Assembly (NCBI GenBank): GCA_023408075.1
Contig: JAEYKW010000027.1
Coordinates: forward strand, 214,791 to 278,790
DNA: 64,000 bases
From: Bacillota bacterium
GTDB taxonomy: Bacteria; Bacillota; Clostridia; Christensenellales; SZUA-584
Direction: 5' to 3'
How positions within the stretch are numbered: the first letter of the stretch is position 1; every line of letters begins with the position of its first letter. Under the pieces are notes generated by a model. The model saw only the letters and a program-made list of their open reading frames with translations, had not been told where the DNA came from and did no database searches. Below, in pieces: positions 42,342 to 50,722 of the stretch. The translations under genes were made by a program, and so were the position numbers.

Positions 42342-42794
42342 ATGAAAGTATCGGATGTAAACCACATCGTTACCGATAATATGGAGCGATATACGGCAGT
42401 TGACAGACAAGCCGCCCCGAATTCGGGCATGGCTTTTTTTCGCCAGTTGACCACGCTCAACGAGGCGCAGTACCAGCAGTATCTTGCCGAGCTTCAGGAA
42501 AAGATTTATAAGCAGGGAGAAAAGATAAAAGGAAAAGCGGATATTAAGGCATTCGCCGAATACAGGACGCTGATCAGCGAGCTGCTCGGGGAAGCGGCCG
42601 GCAACGCTTTTGCGTGTGTGAAGTCGAGCGTATTCGATGCGAGAGGGCGGCACAAGATTTTTCTGGTGATTCGTAACGTGAACGCGAAGCTCGAGGAGCT
42701 TGCAAGGGAGATTCTGTCCGATCAGCGGGACAACTTGAAGCTGCTTCAGATGGTGGACGACATTCGGGGAATGTTGGTGGATTTGTTTTTATAA
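42342..42794 (+). CDS. yaaR: YaaR family (DUF327) protein
   Basis: 150 residues, predicted helical: FFRQLTTLNEAQYQQYLAEL, KIYKQGEKIKGKADIKAFAEYRTLI split by normal spacing, and the conserved end FLVIRNVNAKLEELAREIL. The DUF327/YaaR family is often encoded in Firmicute flagellar regions; its biochemical role is not known. It starts 23 bases after the FliT-like gene. Confidence 0.85.
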   Translation: MKVSDVNHIVTDNMERYTAVDRQAAPNSGMAFFRQLTTLNEAQYQQYLAELQEKIYKQGEKIKGKADIKAFAEYRTLISELLGEAAGNAFACVKSSVFDARGRHKIFLVIRNVNAKLEELAREILSDQRDNLKLLQMVDDIRGMLVDLFL

Positions 42795-42829
42795 TGTGAC
42801 CAGACAGTATTTTTGAGGAGGAAAACGTG

Positions 42830-43321
42830 ATGAACATGGAAAACGAATTGTTTGAACAGGAAGAGGATACTCAGCACGGACGTTTTTTAACATTTAATCT
42901 TGGCGACGAGATTTACGGTATTGAGATTCAGTATGTCACCGAGATCATCGGCCTGCAGCAGATTACCAAAATACCCGAAGTTGCCGAATACATCAAGGGT
43001 ATCATCAATCTCCGCGGCAAAATCATTCCTGTCATCGATATGCGGCTTAAGTTTAACAAAGAAGCCATCGAGTACGACGACCGGACATGCATCGTCGTGG
43101 TGGATACACAGGAAATGGTGGTCGGGCTGATTGTGGACAAAGTGGCGGAAGTGCTAAGCATTGATGATGAAAACATTGCGCCGCCGCCGAGCTACAAATC
43201 GGGCATCCGCAACCGGTATATCCGCGGCATCGGAAAGATCGGCGATGTGGTGACGCTGCTGCTGGACTGTAAAAAGCTCTTCGACGATCAGGAAGCGCAG
43301 GAAATCAGCGAGATAGAATAA
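42830..43321 (+). CDS. cheW: Chemotaxis coupling protein CheW
   Basis: 163 residues: RFLTFNLGDEIYGIEIQYV, EIIGLQQITKIPEVAEYIKG, INLRGKIIPVIDMRLKF and the C-terminal DCKKLFDD follow the CheW fold closely. It links receptors to CheA. The ATG at 42830 is spaced 8 bases from GGAGG; a GTG one codon earlier is also possible. A modest terminator follows, so it ends a transcription unit. Confidence 0.96.
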   Translation: MNMENELFEQEEDTQHGRFLTFNLGDEIYGIEIQYVTEIIGLQQITKIPEVAEYIKGIINLRGKIIPVIDMRLKFNKEAIEYDDRTCIVVVDTQEMVVGLIVDKVAEVLSIDDENIAPPPSYKSGIRNRYIRGIGKIGDVVTLLLDCKKLFDDQEAQEISEIE

Positions 43322-43332
43322 GAACGAAAAAA

Positions 43333-43357
43333 CCGGCATGAAACTGCCGTGTTTTTT
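43333..43357 (+). terminator. Terminator after cheW
   Basis: CGGCA (43334-43338) and TGCCG (43345-43349) form a 5-bp stem followed by TGTTTTTT. The stem is short, so read-through into cheR is likely. A second hairpin GGGGGA/TCCCCC lies at 43411-43426. Confidence 0.55.
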
Positions 43358-43448
43358 ATCCGGCAAAACGGCACTGCTGTGAATGCAAAAATAATATTTC
43401 AGGTGAAAAAGGGGGAGACATCCCCCCTCTTTGCACCCACGGTAAATT

Positions 43449-44264
43449 ATGATAGCAATTAACGATAAAGAATTTTATACGCTGGTTGATTATATGCAGA
43501 AGAACTATGGAATCAACCTCATCAAAAAGCGGACGCTGATTGAGAGCCGACTGAACAATTATCTGGCAGCGGGCGGTTTCAGCGATTACTCGGCTTTTCT
43601 TGAGTACGCTCTGAATGATCCGACAGGAGAGCAGCTCAACCAGATATTAAACCGGCTGACCACGAACTATTCATATTTTATGCGTGAATGGGATCACTTT
43701 CAGTTCTTTAAAGACAAGGTGCTGTCCGAGCTGAGCACGGTTGTCAAGGATCGCGATTTAAGGATATGGAGCGCGGGATGCTCGACGGGGCAGGAGCCGT
43801 ATACTCTGGCCATGCTGACTGCCGATTATTTCGGCAATGACAAAAGCAAATGGGATGCGAAGGTGCTTGCGACGGATATATCCTTAAAAGCGTTGGATGC
43901 GGCGATTCTCGGGGTGTATGACGAGGAATGTTTAAAAAATGTACCGGCAAACTGGAAAATGAACTATTTTGACAAAATGCCGGACGGTAATTGGCAGGTT
44001 AACGGCCCGCTTAAAAAAGAGGTGATATTCAGGCGGTTTAACCTCATCGAAGAACAGTTTCCTTTCAGAAAGCGGTTTCATGTAATATTCTGCCGTAACG
44101 TGATGATCTACTTTAACGATCAGACTAAAAAAACGCTGATCAGCAAGTTCTATAACGCGCTCGAACCGGGCGGGTACTTGTTTGTCGGGCAGTCTGAAAC
44201 GGTTGACAGGACGGAGTTCCATTTCAAGAGTCTGATTCCATCCGTATATAAGAAGGTAGGGTGA
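43449..44264 (+). CDS. cheR: Chemotaxis methyltransferase CheR
   Basis: 271 residues. The N-terminal helical domain holds LINKRTL-type residues IKKRTLIESRLNNYL. The SAM-binding domain carries LRIWSAGCSTGQEPYTLAML, VLATDISLKALDAAI and the conserved VIFCRNVMIYFND. It methylates receptor glutamates. The start ATG has no strong ribosome site; a stable hairpin lies about 20 bases upstream. cheB follows with a tight junction. Confidence 0.96.
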   Translation: MIAINDKEFYTLVDYMQKNYGINLIKKRTLIESRLNNYLAAGGFSDYSAFLEYALNDPTGEQLNQILNRLTTNYSYFMREWDHFQFFKDKVLSELSTVVKDRDLRIWSAGCSTGQEPYTLAMLTADYFGNDKSKWDAKVLATDISLKALDAAILGVYDEECLKNVPANWKMNYFDKMPDGNWQVNGPLKKEVIFRRFNLIEEQFPFRKRFHVIFCRNVMIYFNDQTKKTLISKFYNALEPGGYLFVGQSETVDRTEFHFKSLIPSVYKKVG

Positions 44265-44269
44265 CATAT

Positions 44270-45307
44270 ATGGCAGCAAAAGCGGTCAGAGTTTTGGTTG
44301 TTGATGATTCCATGTTTATGAGAGAGTATATTTCGTCCGCGCTGTCGGGCGACCCTGGCATTGAAATCGTCGGCAAAGCCGGTGATCCTTTCGAAGCCAG
44401 AGACAAGATACTCGAATTAAAGCCTGACGTTATGACCCTTGATATCAATATGCCCAAGATGAACGGCATTGAATTTTTGAAAAAGCTGATGCCGCAGTAT
44501 CCGCTGCCGGTTGTGGTTATCAGCGCGGTAAGCAGCAGTGTTTTCGACGCGCTGGATGCGGGCGCCGTTGACTTCATCACAAAACCCGAGCTCAAAACGG
44601 AGCGCGACAAGCTGCAGTTTATTTCCGAAATGACGGTGAAAATAAAGATCGCGTCGATTGCCAAGGTGGGGCAGTACAAGCATAGCCCGGCAAGAAGCGA
44701 AGTGCTCGAGAAATCGGGCGTCCCGGCCTCCAAGGGCATTATCGCCATCGGGGCCTCCACGGGCGGCACGGAAGCGACGCTCTCCATATTGCGTGAGCTG
44801 GGAAGCGATCTGCCCGGCATTGTGATCGTTCAGCACATGCCCCCTGTTTTCACAAGGCTTTATGCGGAGCGCCTCAACAACATCTGTGCGATGGAAGTCA
44901 AAGAAGCCAAGGACAAGGATGAAGTGAGGCCCGGCACCGTGCTGATTGCGGAGGGCGGCTTGCATATGGGCGTCGTCCGGCGCGGCAGCGGTTTTGTGGT
45001 GGAATGCCGCGAGGGTGAGAAAATCAGCGGACACTGCCCGTCCGTCGATTATTTGTTTGATTCGGTTGCCAAATTGCAGGGTATCAATCGTTTGGGCATT
45101 ATCATGACGGGCATGGGCAGCGATGGTGCCAAAGGGCTGCTTGCCATGCGGCAAAGCGGGGCGTTCACCATTGGACAGGATCAGAAAACGTGTGTGGTAT
45201 ACGGCATGCCCGCAGTAGCCAACAGAATCGGCGCGGTGGAAAAAGAGCTGCCGCTCGGTGCGATTGCCCGCGAAATCTACGATTGGCACAGCAGGCTTTC
45301 GCGCTGA
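44270..45307 (+). CDS. cheB: Chemotaxis methylesterase/deamidase CheB
   Basis: 345 residues. Receiver domain: VVDDSMFMR and phospho-Asp58 in MTLDINMPKMNG. C-terminal esterase: catalytic Ser in AIGASTGGTEA, His in VQHMPPVFTRLYAERLN (split by the family loop) and Asp in MTGMGSDGAKGL. It removes methyl groups from receptors when phosphorylated by CheA. The ATG at 44270 follows AAGGTAGG; an in-frame GTG overlaps the cheR stop and is an alternative. Confidence 0.95.
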   Translation: MAAKAVRVLVVDDSMFMREYISSALSGDPGIEIVGKAGDPFEARDKILELKPDVMTLDINMPKMNGIEFLKKLMPQYPLPVVVISAVSSSVFDALDAGAVDFITKPELKTERDKLQFISEMTVKIKIASIAKVGQYKHSPARSEVLEKSGVPASKGIIAIGASTGGTEATLSILRELGSDLPGIVIVQHMPPVFTRLYAERLNNICAMEVKEAKDKDEVRPGTVLIAEGGLHMGVVRRGSGFVVECREGEKISGHCPSVDYLFDSVAKLQGINRLGIIMTGMGSDGAKGLLAMRQSGAFTIGQDQKTCVVYGMPAVANRIGAVEKELPLGAIAREIYDWHSRLSR

Positions 45308-45320
45308 GGCGAAAAACAGC

Positions 45321-45348
45321 TAAAGAATAAGATGAAAAGAACCGATAA
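45321..45348 (+). promoter_or_regulatory. Sigma-28 promoter before the lytic transglycosylase
   Basis: TAAA, 16 bases, ACCGATAA: one base from the sigma-28 consensus TAAA-N15/16-GCCGATAA. It ends only 9 bases before the ATG at 45358, so the transcript would have almost no leader. Confidence 0.7.
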
Positions 45349-45357
45349 TGCTATTGT

Positions 45358-45996
45358 ATGAACAGCGTTGAAAGTATTTATCTTCAAAAACTCAGCAAAT
45401 TTCAAAGCGTGCTCGAAACAAAGGCCGCAAAAGTCGGCGGGGCTTCGGGTGCCTTTGGGGACATATTAAGCGAAGTGGAACAGCGCATGGGGCTGGATAG
45501 CGCAAATATCAGCGGTCTTTCCGGCACTTACGGCGCGTACCCGGGCTATGCGGCAGGTCAGCCGCTGGCGGTATCCGCATCCTCGGGCGAAATTGATTCG
45601 GCGGTCAGCCAGGCAGCCCGCACAACGGGGCTCGACCCGGCGCTGATCAAAGCGGTGATACAGGTGGAATCCTCATTCCGCACCGACGCGGTGTCGAGCT
45701 GCGGCGCGCAGGGGCTCATGCAGCTGATGCCGGGCACGGCGAGATCGCTCGGCGTGACGGATTCGTTTGATGCCTACCAGAACGTGATGGGCGGCAGCAC
45801 ATATCTGCAGCAGCAGCTGAATCGTTTCGGAGACATCCGGCTTGCGCTCGCGGCTTACAACACGGGTCCCGGGCGTATCGGCGGGCTGGATATCACGAAT
45901 GCGGATGATCCCGCACAATATGCGCGGATATCCGAAGGCGTTCGGGGCTATGTGGATAAGGTGCTTAAATATTATAATCAGTTTGCGGCTGTTTAG
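45358..45996 (+). CDS. Soluble lytic murein transglycosylase (SLT domain)
   Basis: 212 residues. An N-terminal region without a signal peptide (1-75) is followed by a lysozyme-like SLT domain: catalytic Glu104 in IKAVIQVESSFRTDAV, then CGAQGLMQLMPGTARSLGV and LALAAYNTGPGRI. It cleaves the glycan backbone of peptidoglycan, probably to let the rod through. It sits directly before flgB, as PG hydrolases do in many flagellar operons. No ribosome site is seen before the ATG; the sigma-28 promoter at 45321 would give a near-leaderless mRNA. Confidence 0.93.
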   Translation: MNSVESIYLQKLSKFQSVLETKAAKVGGASGAFGDILSEVEQRMGLDSANISGLSGTYGAYPGYAAGQPLAVSASSGEIDSAVSQAARTTGLDPALIKAVIQVESSFRTDAVSSCGAQGLMQLMPGTARSLGVTDSFDAYQNVMGGSTYLQQQLNRFGDIRLALAAYNTGPGRIGGLDITNADDPAQYARISEGVRGYVDKVLKYYNQFAAV

Positions 45997-46010
45997 GGGG
46001 CGCATCACCG

Positions 46011-46409
46011 ATGATCGACAAGTTGTTTAACAATGTGAATATGCTCCAAAAAGGGCTGGACGCTTCCTGGCTTAAAAACGAGGTGATTACCAACAACATC
46101 GCCAACGTGGATACGCCGAACTTCAAAAGCTCATCCGTGTCTTTTGAAGAAGCTTTTGAAGCGGCGCTCAGTGACGGTGATTTCACCGCGAAGAAGACGA
46201 GAGAAGGCCATATGGACTTTTCATCTCAGGGCATTGAGGCGGCTGTGCAGACAAACACGGATACATCCGAGGGGCTGGATGGCAACAATGTGGATATCGA
46301 CTATGAAAATGCCGAGCTCGCGAAAAATTCGATTCTTTACAATACGCTGGTTGAGCAGGTTTCCAGTGAGTTTCGAAAGCTCAGCGCGGCGATTAACAAT
46401 GTGGAGTAG
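46011..46409 (+). CDS. flgB: Flagellar basal-body rod protein FlgB
   Basis: 132 residues: LQKGLDASWLKNEVITNNIA with NVDTPNFK is the conserved N-terminal rod signature. The C-terminal heptad segment VDIDYENAELAKNSILYN completes the rod fold. Exported through the flagellar type III system. GGGGG upstream of the ATG; flgC starts 6 bases after the stop. Confidence 0.95.
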   Translation: MIDKLFNNVNMLQKGLDASWLKNEVITNNIANVDTPNFKSSSVSFEEAFEAALSDGDFTAKKTREGHMDFSSQGIEAAVQTNTDTSEGLDGNNVDIDYENAELAKNSILYNTLVEQVSSEFRKLSAAINNVE

Positions 46410-46415
46410 TGTGAC

Positions 46416-46838
46416 ATGGGATTTTTATCATCGCTTGACATCAGCGCCTCGGCCTTGACGGCCCAGCGCATGCGCATGAATGTGGTTAGTGAGAATATCG
46501 CCAATGCGGATACCACGCGGACCGCAGACGGTGAACCGTACCGCAGGAGAATCGTGACGATGGGAGAAAAGCCCTCCACGTTTTCGGATGCGCTGCATTC
46601 CGCCACGGGCGGCGGCGTGATGGTCACAGGCATTGTGGAGGACGCATCCGACTTTGAATATGAATATGATCCGTCGCATCCCGACGCGAATGCGCAAGGG
46701 TATGTCGCGTATCCCAACGTGGATGAAACCGAAGAGATTATCGACCTGATGTCCGCCACAAGATCGTACGAAGCGAATGTGACGGCACTCAACGCAACCA
46801 AGAGCATGGCGATTAAAGCGCTGGAAATCAGCGGTTAG
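46416..46838 (+). CDS. flgC: Flagellar basal-body rod protein FlgC
   Basis: 140 residues: FLSSLDISASALTAQRMRMN and VSENIANADTTR at the N-terminus and YPNVDETEEIIDLMSATRSY at the C-terminus match the rod-protein family. It follows flgB closely and precedes fliE, the conserved rod order. Confidence 0.95.
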   Translation: MGFLSSLDISASALTAQRMRMNVVSENIANADTTRTADGEPYRRRIVTMGEKPSTFSDALHSATGGGVMVTGIVEDASDFEYEYDPSHPDANAQGYVAYPNVDETEEIIDLMSATRSYEANVTALNATKSMAIKALEISG

Positions 46839-46854
46839 AGAGAGGTGATAACAC

Positions 46855-47148
46855 ATGCAGATCAGTGGAATCAGCAACGGTCTGTCCGGCCTTGATTCAC
46901 TCGGCAGTACCGGCAAAACACAATCGGAGAGCAGCTTTACAGATATCTTGAGCGATGCAATCAACAGTGCAAGGGAGGCGGAAAACACATCGGCCAATGA
47001 AAACGCCGCACTGCTGACGGGCGAGACGGATGACCTGCATACGCCGCTCATAGAGTCTCAAAAAGCGGAGCTCGCGCTGGACCTAGCGATACAAATCAGA
47101 AACAAAGTGATCAACGCCTACAATCAAGTCATGAACATGCAGGTGTAA
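46855..47148 (+). CDS. fliE: Flagellar hook-basal body protein FliE
   Basis: 97 residues: SSFTDILSDAINSAREAEN and LALDLAIQIRNKVINAYNQV with the terminal MNMQV are typical of FliE, the adapter between MS ring and rod. GAGAGGTG lies upstream. In most Firmicutes fliF would follow; here fliO does after a 73-base gap. Confidence 0.94.
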   Translation: MQISGISNGLSGLDSLGSTGKTQSESSFTDILSDAINSAREAENTSANENAALLTGETDDLHTPLIESQKAELALDLAIQIRNKVINAYNQVMNMQV

Positions 47149-47221
47149 TTTCTGACAATATAATATCTGTTTCACACAATTTAATTTGGGTTATTAAAGT
47201 GTAGACTGAAGGGGGATCTCT

Positions 47222-47722
47222 ATGGGGGACAATGGCTGGTCTACGCTTTTTTATATTATCGTCATGGTAGCCGTGCTTTTGGCGGCTTATTTTACAACAA
47301 AATATCTGTCCGGTAAAGCAAGGCGTATTGTGAAAAGCAGGCATATCGTCGTTCTGGACCGCATGGGCATTGCGAAGGACAAGATGCTGCTGCTGGTCAA
47401 AGTGGGCGGCAAAAGCATGCTGATCGGCGTCACCAATCAAAACATCAATTCACTCGGAGAAGTGGATGTCGGCGAGGCGCCGGCAGCCGAAGAGGAGCCC
47501 AAAACCGCTTCAGGCGCACTGTCAAAATTCGCCGAGATTTTATCCAACGCGAGAAAAGCACCCAACGAGCTCGCAAAAGCAAGACGGGAAGCGAGAGAAA
47601 AGAGAAACGTACCGTCCGAGCCGCCCGATTCAGTCGAGAATGATTATATCGACCAGATTACGCGTGCCATAGAAAGACGAAAAAACTTAAAAACCCATGA
47701 CAACGAGGGAATGGATGAATAA
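47222..47722 (+). CDS. fliO: Flagellar biosynthesis protein FliO
   Basis: 166 residues. One N-terminal transmembrane helix (about 7-27) is followed by the short beta domain IVVLDRMGIAKDKMLLLVKV and SMLIGVTNQNINSLGEV that defines FliO/FliZ, then a charged, helical tail. It helps assemble the FliP-FliQ-FliR export gate. GGGGGA lies before the ATG. It overlaps the start of fliP. Confidence 0.9.
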   Translation: MGDNGWSTLFYIIVMVAVLLAAYFTTKYLSGKARRIVKSRHIVVLDRMGIAKDKMLLLVKVGGKSMLIGVTNQNINSLGEVDVGEAPAAEEEPKTASGALSKFAEILSNARKAPNELAKARREAREKRNVPSEPPDSVENDYIDQITRAIERRKNLKTHDNEGMDE

Positions 47723-48536
47723 TCTTGTCACACAGCCGCCGCTTCACAAACGGCGGCGTCGTCGGTTTAGAATAAAAATTGCGCTTGTCATTGTGCTGTG
47801 TTTGTCTCTTGTGATTCTGATGGCGGGCTGCTCGGCGATTACCGGTTCTGATCAAACCGGTACGGATACTCAGGATGATAACGGGGTTCTGGGCGGGCTG
47901 CTCGGAGACCGCAGCGACACGGTGGATATCGTGCTGCTGCTCACCATATTATCGCTGCTGCCGTCGGTGCTCATTATGCTGACGTGTTTCCCGAGGATCA
48001 TCATCGTGCTGTCTCTGGTCAGAAACGGCCTCGGGCTGCAGCAGATGCCGCCCAATCAGGTGTTGATCGGTCTTGCGCTGTTCTTAACGTTTTTTGTGAT
48101 GTCTCCGGTGATCAACGACATCAACGTCAACGCATATCAGCCGTATGTCGCGAACGAGATTACCGAGGATGAAGCGTTTGAGCGCGCCATGGAACCGGTC
48201 AGAGACTTCATGTTCAAGCAGACATTTAAAAGCGACCTGAATTACTTTATATCCGTTTCCGAAGCGGACAAGGACCTTGAAAATGTAGAGGATGTATCCA
48301 ACACGGCGCTGATTCCCGCCTTTATCACGAGCGAGATCAAGCGCGGATTTGAGATTGGATTTTTGCTGTATATTCCGTTTATCGTGCTCGATATGATCGT
48401 GGCGAGCGTGCTGATGTCGATGGGCATGATGATGCTGCCGCCGATTGTGATATCGCTTCCCTTTAAAGTGCTGCTGTTTGTGCTTGTGGACGGGTGGACA
48501 CTGACGGTGCAGACGCTGATTTCCAGCTTTGGCTAG
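47715..48536 (+). CDS. fliP: Flagellar export gate protein FliP
   Basis: 273 residues. The core has LLTILSLLPSVLIMLTCFPR, QQMPPNQVLIGLALFLTFFV, AFITSEIKRGFEIGFLLYIP and MMMLPPIVISLPFKVLLFVL, all conserved. The ATG at 47715 (GAGGG upstream) gives a very basic start HKRRRRRFRIK and a hydrophobic stretch ending LMAGC at residues 35-39, like a lipoprotein signal. FliP is known to carry a cleaved signal peptide in some bacteria; a lipobox-like site is unusual. It overlaps fliO by 8 bases. Confidence 0.94.
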   Translation: MNNLVTQPPLHKRRRRRFRIKIALVIVLCLSLVILMAGCSAITGSDQTGTDTQDDNGVLGGLLGDRSDTVDIVLLLTILSLLPSVLIMLTCFPRIIIVLSLVRNGLGLQQMPPNQVLIGLALFLTFFVMSPVINDINVNAYQPYVANEITEDEAFERAMEPVRDFMFKQTFKSDLNYFISVSEADKDLENVEDVSNTALIPAFITSEIKRGFEIGFLLYIPFIVLDMIVASVLMSMGMMMLPPIVISLPFKVLLFVLVDGWTLTVQTLISSFG

Positions 48537-48587
48537 AGGAATGATCGGATTTATAACTCTAAGGAAAAAAGTGAGGTGTCATGAAGG

Positions 48588-48857
48588 GTGGACCAAGCAG
48601 AAGTAATAACGGTAATGCAGGACGGTGTGATGACAATCATCACTGTCTCCGCGCCGATTTTGATTGTGGCGATGGTGGTGGGCGTCATCATTTCGATATT
48701 TCAGGCGACGACACAAATTAACGAGCAGACACTGGCCTTCGTACCTAAAATCGTGGCCATTCTGATCGTGATGCTTGTTTTTGGAGGCATGATGCTGACA
48801 AATCTGACGGATTTCACCCACCGTATGTACGGTTATGTGGATACGATGCTGAAATAG
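48588..48857 (+). CDS. fliQ: Flagellar export gate protein FliQ
   Basis: 89 residues with two transmembrane helices and the conserved IISIFQATTQINEQTLAFVP block. GTG start at 48588, with GAGGTG nine bases upstream; the sequence MDQAEVITVMQDG aligns with the usual FliQ N-terminus. fliR starts 9 bases after the stop. Confidence 0.94.
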   Translation: MDQAEVITVMQDGVMTIITVSAPILIVAMVVGVIISIFQATTQINEQTLAFVPKIVAILIVMLVFGGMMLTNLTDFTHRMYGYVDTMLK

Positions 48858-48866
48858 CGGGCGGCG

Positions 48867-49652
48867 ATGGAACAGGTACTCGGCTCGGTGACGGCCAACA
48901 TCGATTATTTTATACTGATATTGATCAGGGTGAGCTCGCTGCTGATGGCCTCGCCGATTTTCGGCAGAAAAGCGCTGCCCAATATCGTAAAAATCGCTTT
49001 TTGCGTGGTGGTGACATATGCTGTTTTTGCGGCGGACCCGTCGGCCGCCACGGTGGCTTACAACGGGGTTATCGAGTATGGGCTGATGTGCGTTAAAGAG
49101 CTGCTTTTCGGTCTGGTGCTGGGGTATGTGACCACGCTGTTTTTCTCGGTGGTTCAGACGGCGGGGCAGCTGATGGACATGCAGATGGGCTTTGGCATGG
49201 TGAACGTGTTTGATGTGAATTCAAACATCAGCGTGCCGGTGAGCGGCAACCTGCTGAACGTGATACTGCTCGTGGCATTTTTCGGCGTCAACGGCCATTT
49301 GCATCTGATCAGGATGCTGGTGGCGACGTTCAGCCACATTCCGGTGGGGCAGGTGGCTCTCAATCCGCTGATCGGGCTGACCGCAGTCGAGGTGTTCGCG
49401 CTGGCGTTTGTGCTCGCGGTCAATGTGTCGCTGCCGCTTATTGCGGCGGGATTGCTCGGCGAGGTGGTGCTGGGGTTCATTGTGCGGGCGATTCCGCAGA
49501 TGAACATATTTGTGGTGGGTATACCGCTGAAAATCGTGCTGGGGCTGATGATGCTTTTGATCGTTCTGCCGGTGTTTGTATCTTTTTCTGACGTGATGTT
49601 TGAGCGCATGTTCGGGGCTATTGATCAGATGGTTGCAGGGCTTGCCCCATGA
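48867..49652 (+). CDS. fliR: Flagellar export gate protein FliR
   Basis: 261 residues with about six hydrophobic segments. Conserved blocks are LILIRVSSLLMASPIFGRK, GLVLGYVTTLFFSVVQTAG, LMDMQMGFGMVNVFDV and FVVGIPLKIVLGLMMLL. Together with FliP and FliQ it forms the export pore. It overlaps flhB by 4 bases. Confidence 0.95.
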   Translation: MEQVLGSVTANIDYFILILIRVSSLLMASPIFGRKALPNIVKIAFCVVVTYAVFAADPSAATVAYNGVIEYGLMCVKELLFGLVLGYVTTLFFSVVQTAGQLMDMQMGFGMVNVFDVNSNISVPVSGNLLNVILLVAFFGVNGHLHLIRMLVATFSHIPVGQVALNPLIGLTAVEVFALAFVLAVNVSLPLIAAGLLGEVVLGFIVRAIPQMNIFVVGIPLKIVLGLMMLLIVLPVFVSFSDVMFERMFGAIDQMVAGLAP

Positions 49653-50722
49653 GCCCGCAGTCGTCCGGAGAAAAGACAGAAAAAGCCACCCCGAAGCGAA
49701 AACGAGAAGCGAAGGAGAAGGGGCAGATATTTAAGAGCGTCGAGGTCAATACGGCTTTGACGCTGCTCGTGATGTTCGGGGTGCTGTCCATCTTCGGGCG
49801 AACGATCGTTGAAAACATAAAAAATCTGCTGCGGTATTTCTTCACCATGAGCCCGCCGGAAAGCTTCACTGTGGCGGCGGTCACCAAGATGTTCATTGAT
49901 GCCGTCGGGATGTTTATCGGCATCATCGCGCCGATTCTGATCGCGGCGTTTGTGGCCGGTGTGGTGTCCAACTTGATTCAGTCGGGTTTTGTATTTACGA
50001 CGAAAGCGCTGGCGCCCAAGTTTGACCGCATTAACCCGCTCTCGGGCTTTAAGCGTATCTTCTCCAAAAGAACGCTGCTCGATCTTGTCAAAGCGATCAT
50101 CAAGATCGTGATACTCGGGATGGTCGCGTACAACGAATATGAAGGGCACATGGAAGACTTCAAAGGGTTGATGGGACAGGATATCGCAACGGCTGTAGCG
50201 GAATTTGTGGATATCATCATCTCGGTCGCGTTCAATCTGGCGATTGCATTTGCCATTTTTGCACCGTTTGATTACATGTATCAGCGGTGGAAATACAACA
50301 AAGACCTCATGATGACCAAGCAGGAGGTCAAGGACGAATACAAGCTGACCGAGGGCAATCCGCAGATTAAGGGCAGAATTGCGCAGAAGCAGCGGCAGAT
50401 GAGCCGTATGCGCATGGTGCAGGCCGTGAAGGACGCAGATGTGGTGATTACGAACCCGACGCATTATGCGGTCGCACTCGAATATAAAGAAGGAAAGAAC
50501 ACCGCGCCGGTGGTCGTTGCCAAGGGCAAGGACTATCTTGCGCAGAGGATAAAGGAAAAGGCAAAAGAAGAAAACGTGGACATTGTAGAGAACAAGCCAT
50601 TGGCACAGGCGCTCTACTTCTTTTGCGAGGTGGGGGACGAGGTCCCCGAGGATATGTATAAAGCCGTGGCGGAAGTGCTGGCGTATGTATACCGAATGAA
50701 GAAAAAGGGAGGGCGCGCTTGA
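49649..50722 (+). CDS. flhB: Flagellar export switch protein FlhB
   Basis: 357 residues: the N-terminal GEKTEKATPKRKREAKEKGQ, four membrane helices (about 35-210), LSGFKRIFSKRTLLDLVKAI and the autocleavage site NPTH at 269-272 followed by YAVALEYKEGK. It controls the switch from rod/hook to filament export in response to FliK. The separate homologue of its C-terminal part lies at 38599. It overlaps fliR and flhA. Confidence 0.96.
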   Translation: MSPQSSGEKTEKATPKRKREAKEKGQIFKSVEVNTALTLLVMFGVLSIFGRTIVENIKNLLRYFFTMSPPESFTVAAVTKMFIDAVGMFIGIIAPILIAAFVAGVVSNLIQSGFVFTTKALAPKFDRINPLSGFKRIFSKRTLLDLVKAIIKIVILGMVAYNEYEGHMEDFKGLMGQDIATAVAEFVDIIISVAFNLAIAFAIFAPFDYMYQRWKYNKDLMMTKQEVKDEYKLTEGNPQIKGRIAQKQRQMSRMRMVQAVKDADVVITNPTHYAVALEYKEGKNTAPVVVAKGKDYLAQRIKEKAKEENVDIVENKPLAQALYFFCEVGDEVPEDMYKAVAEVLAYVYRMKKKGGRA

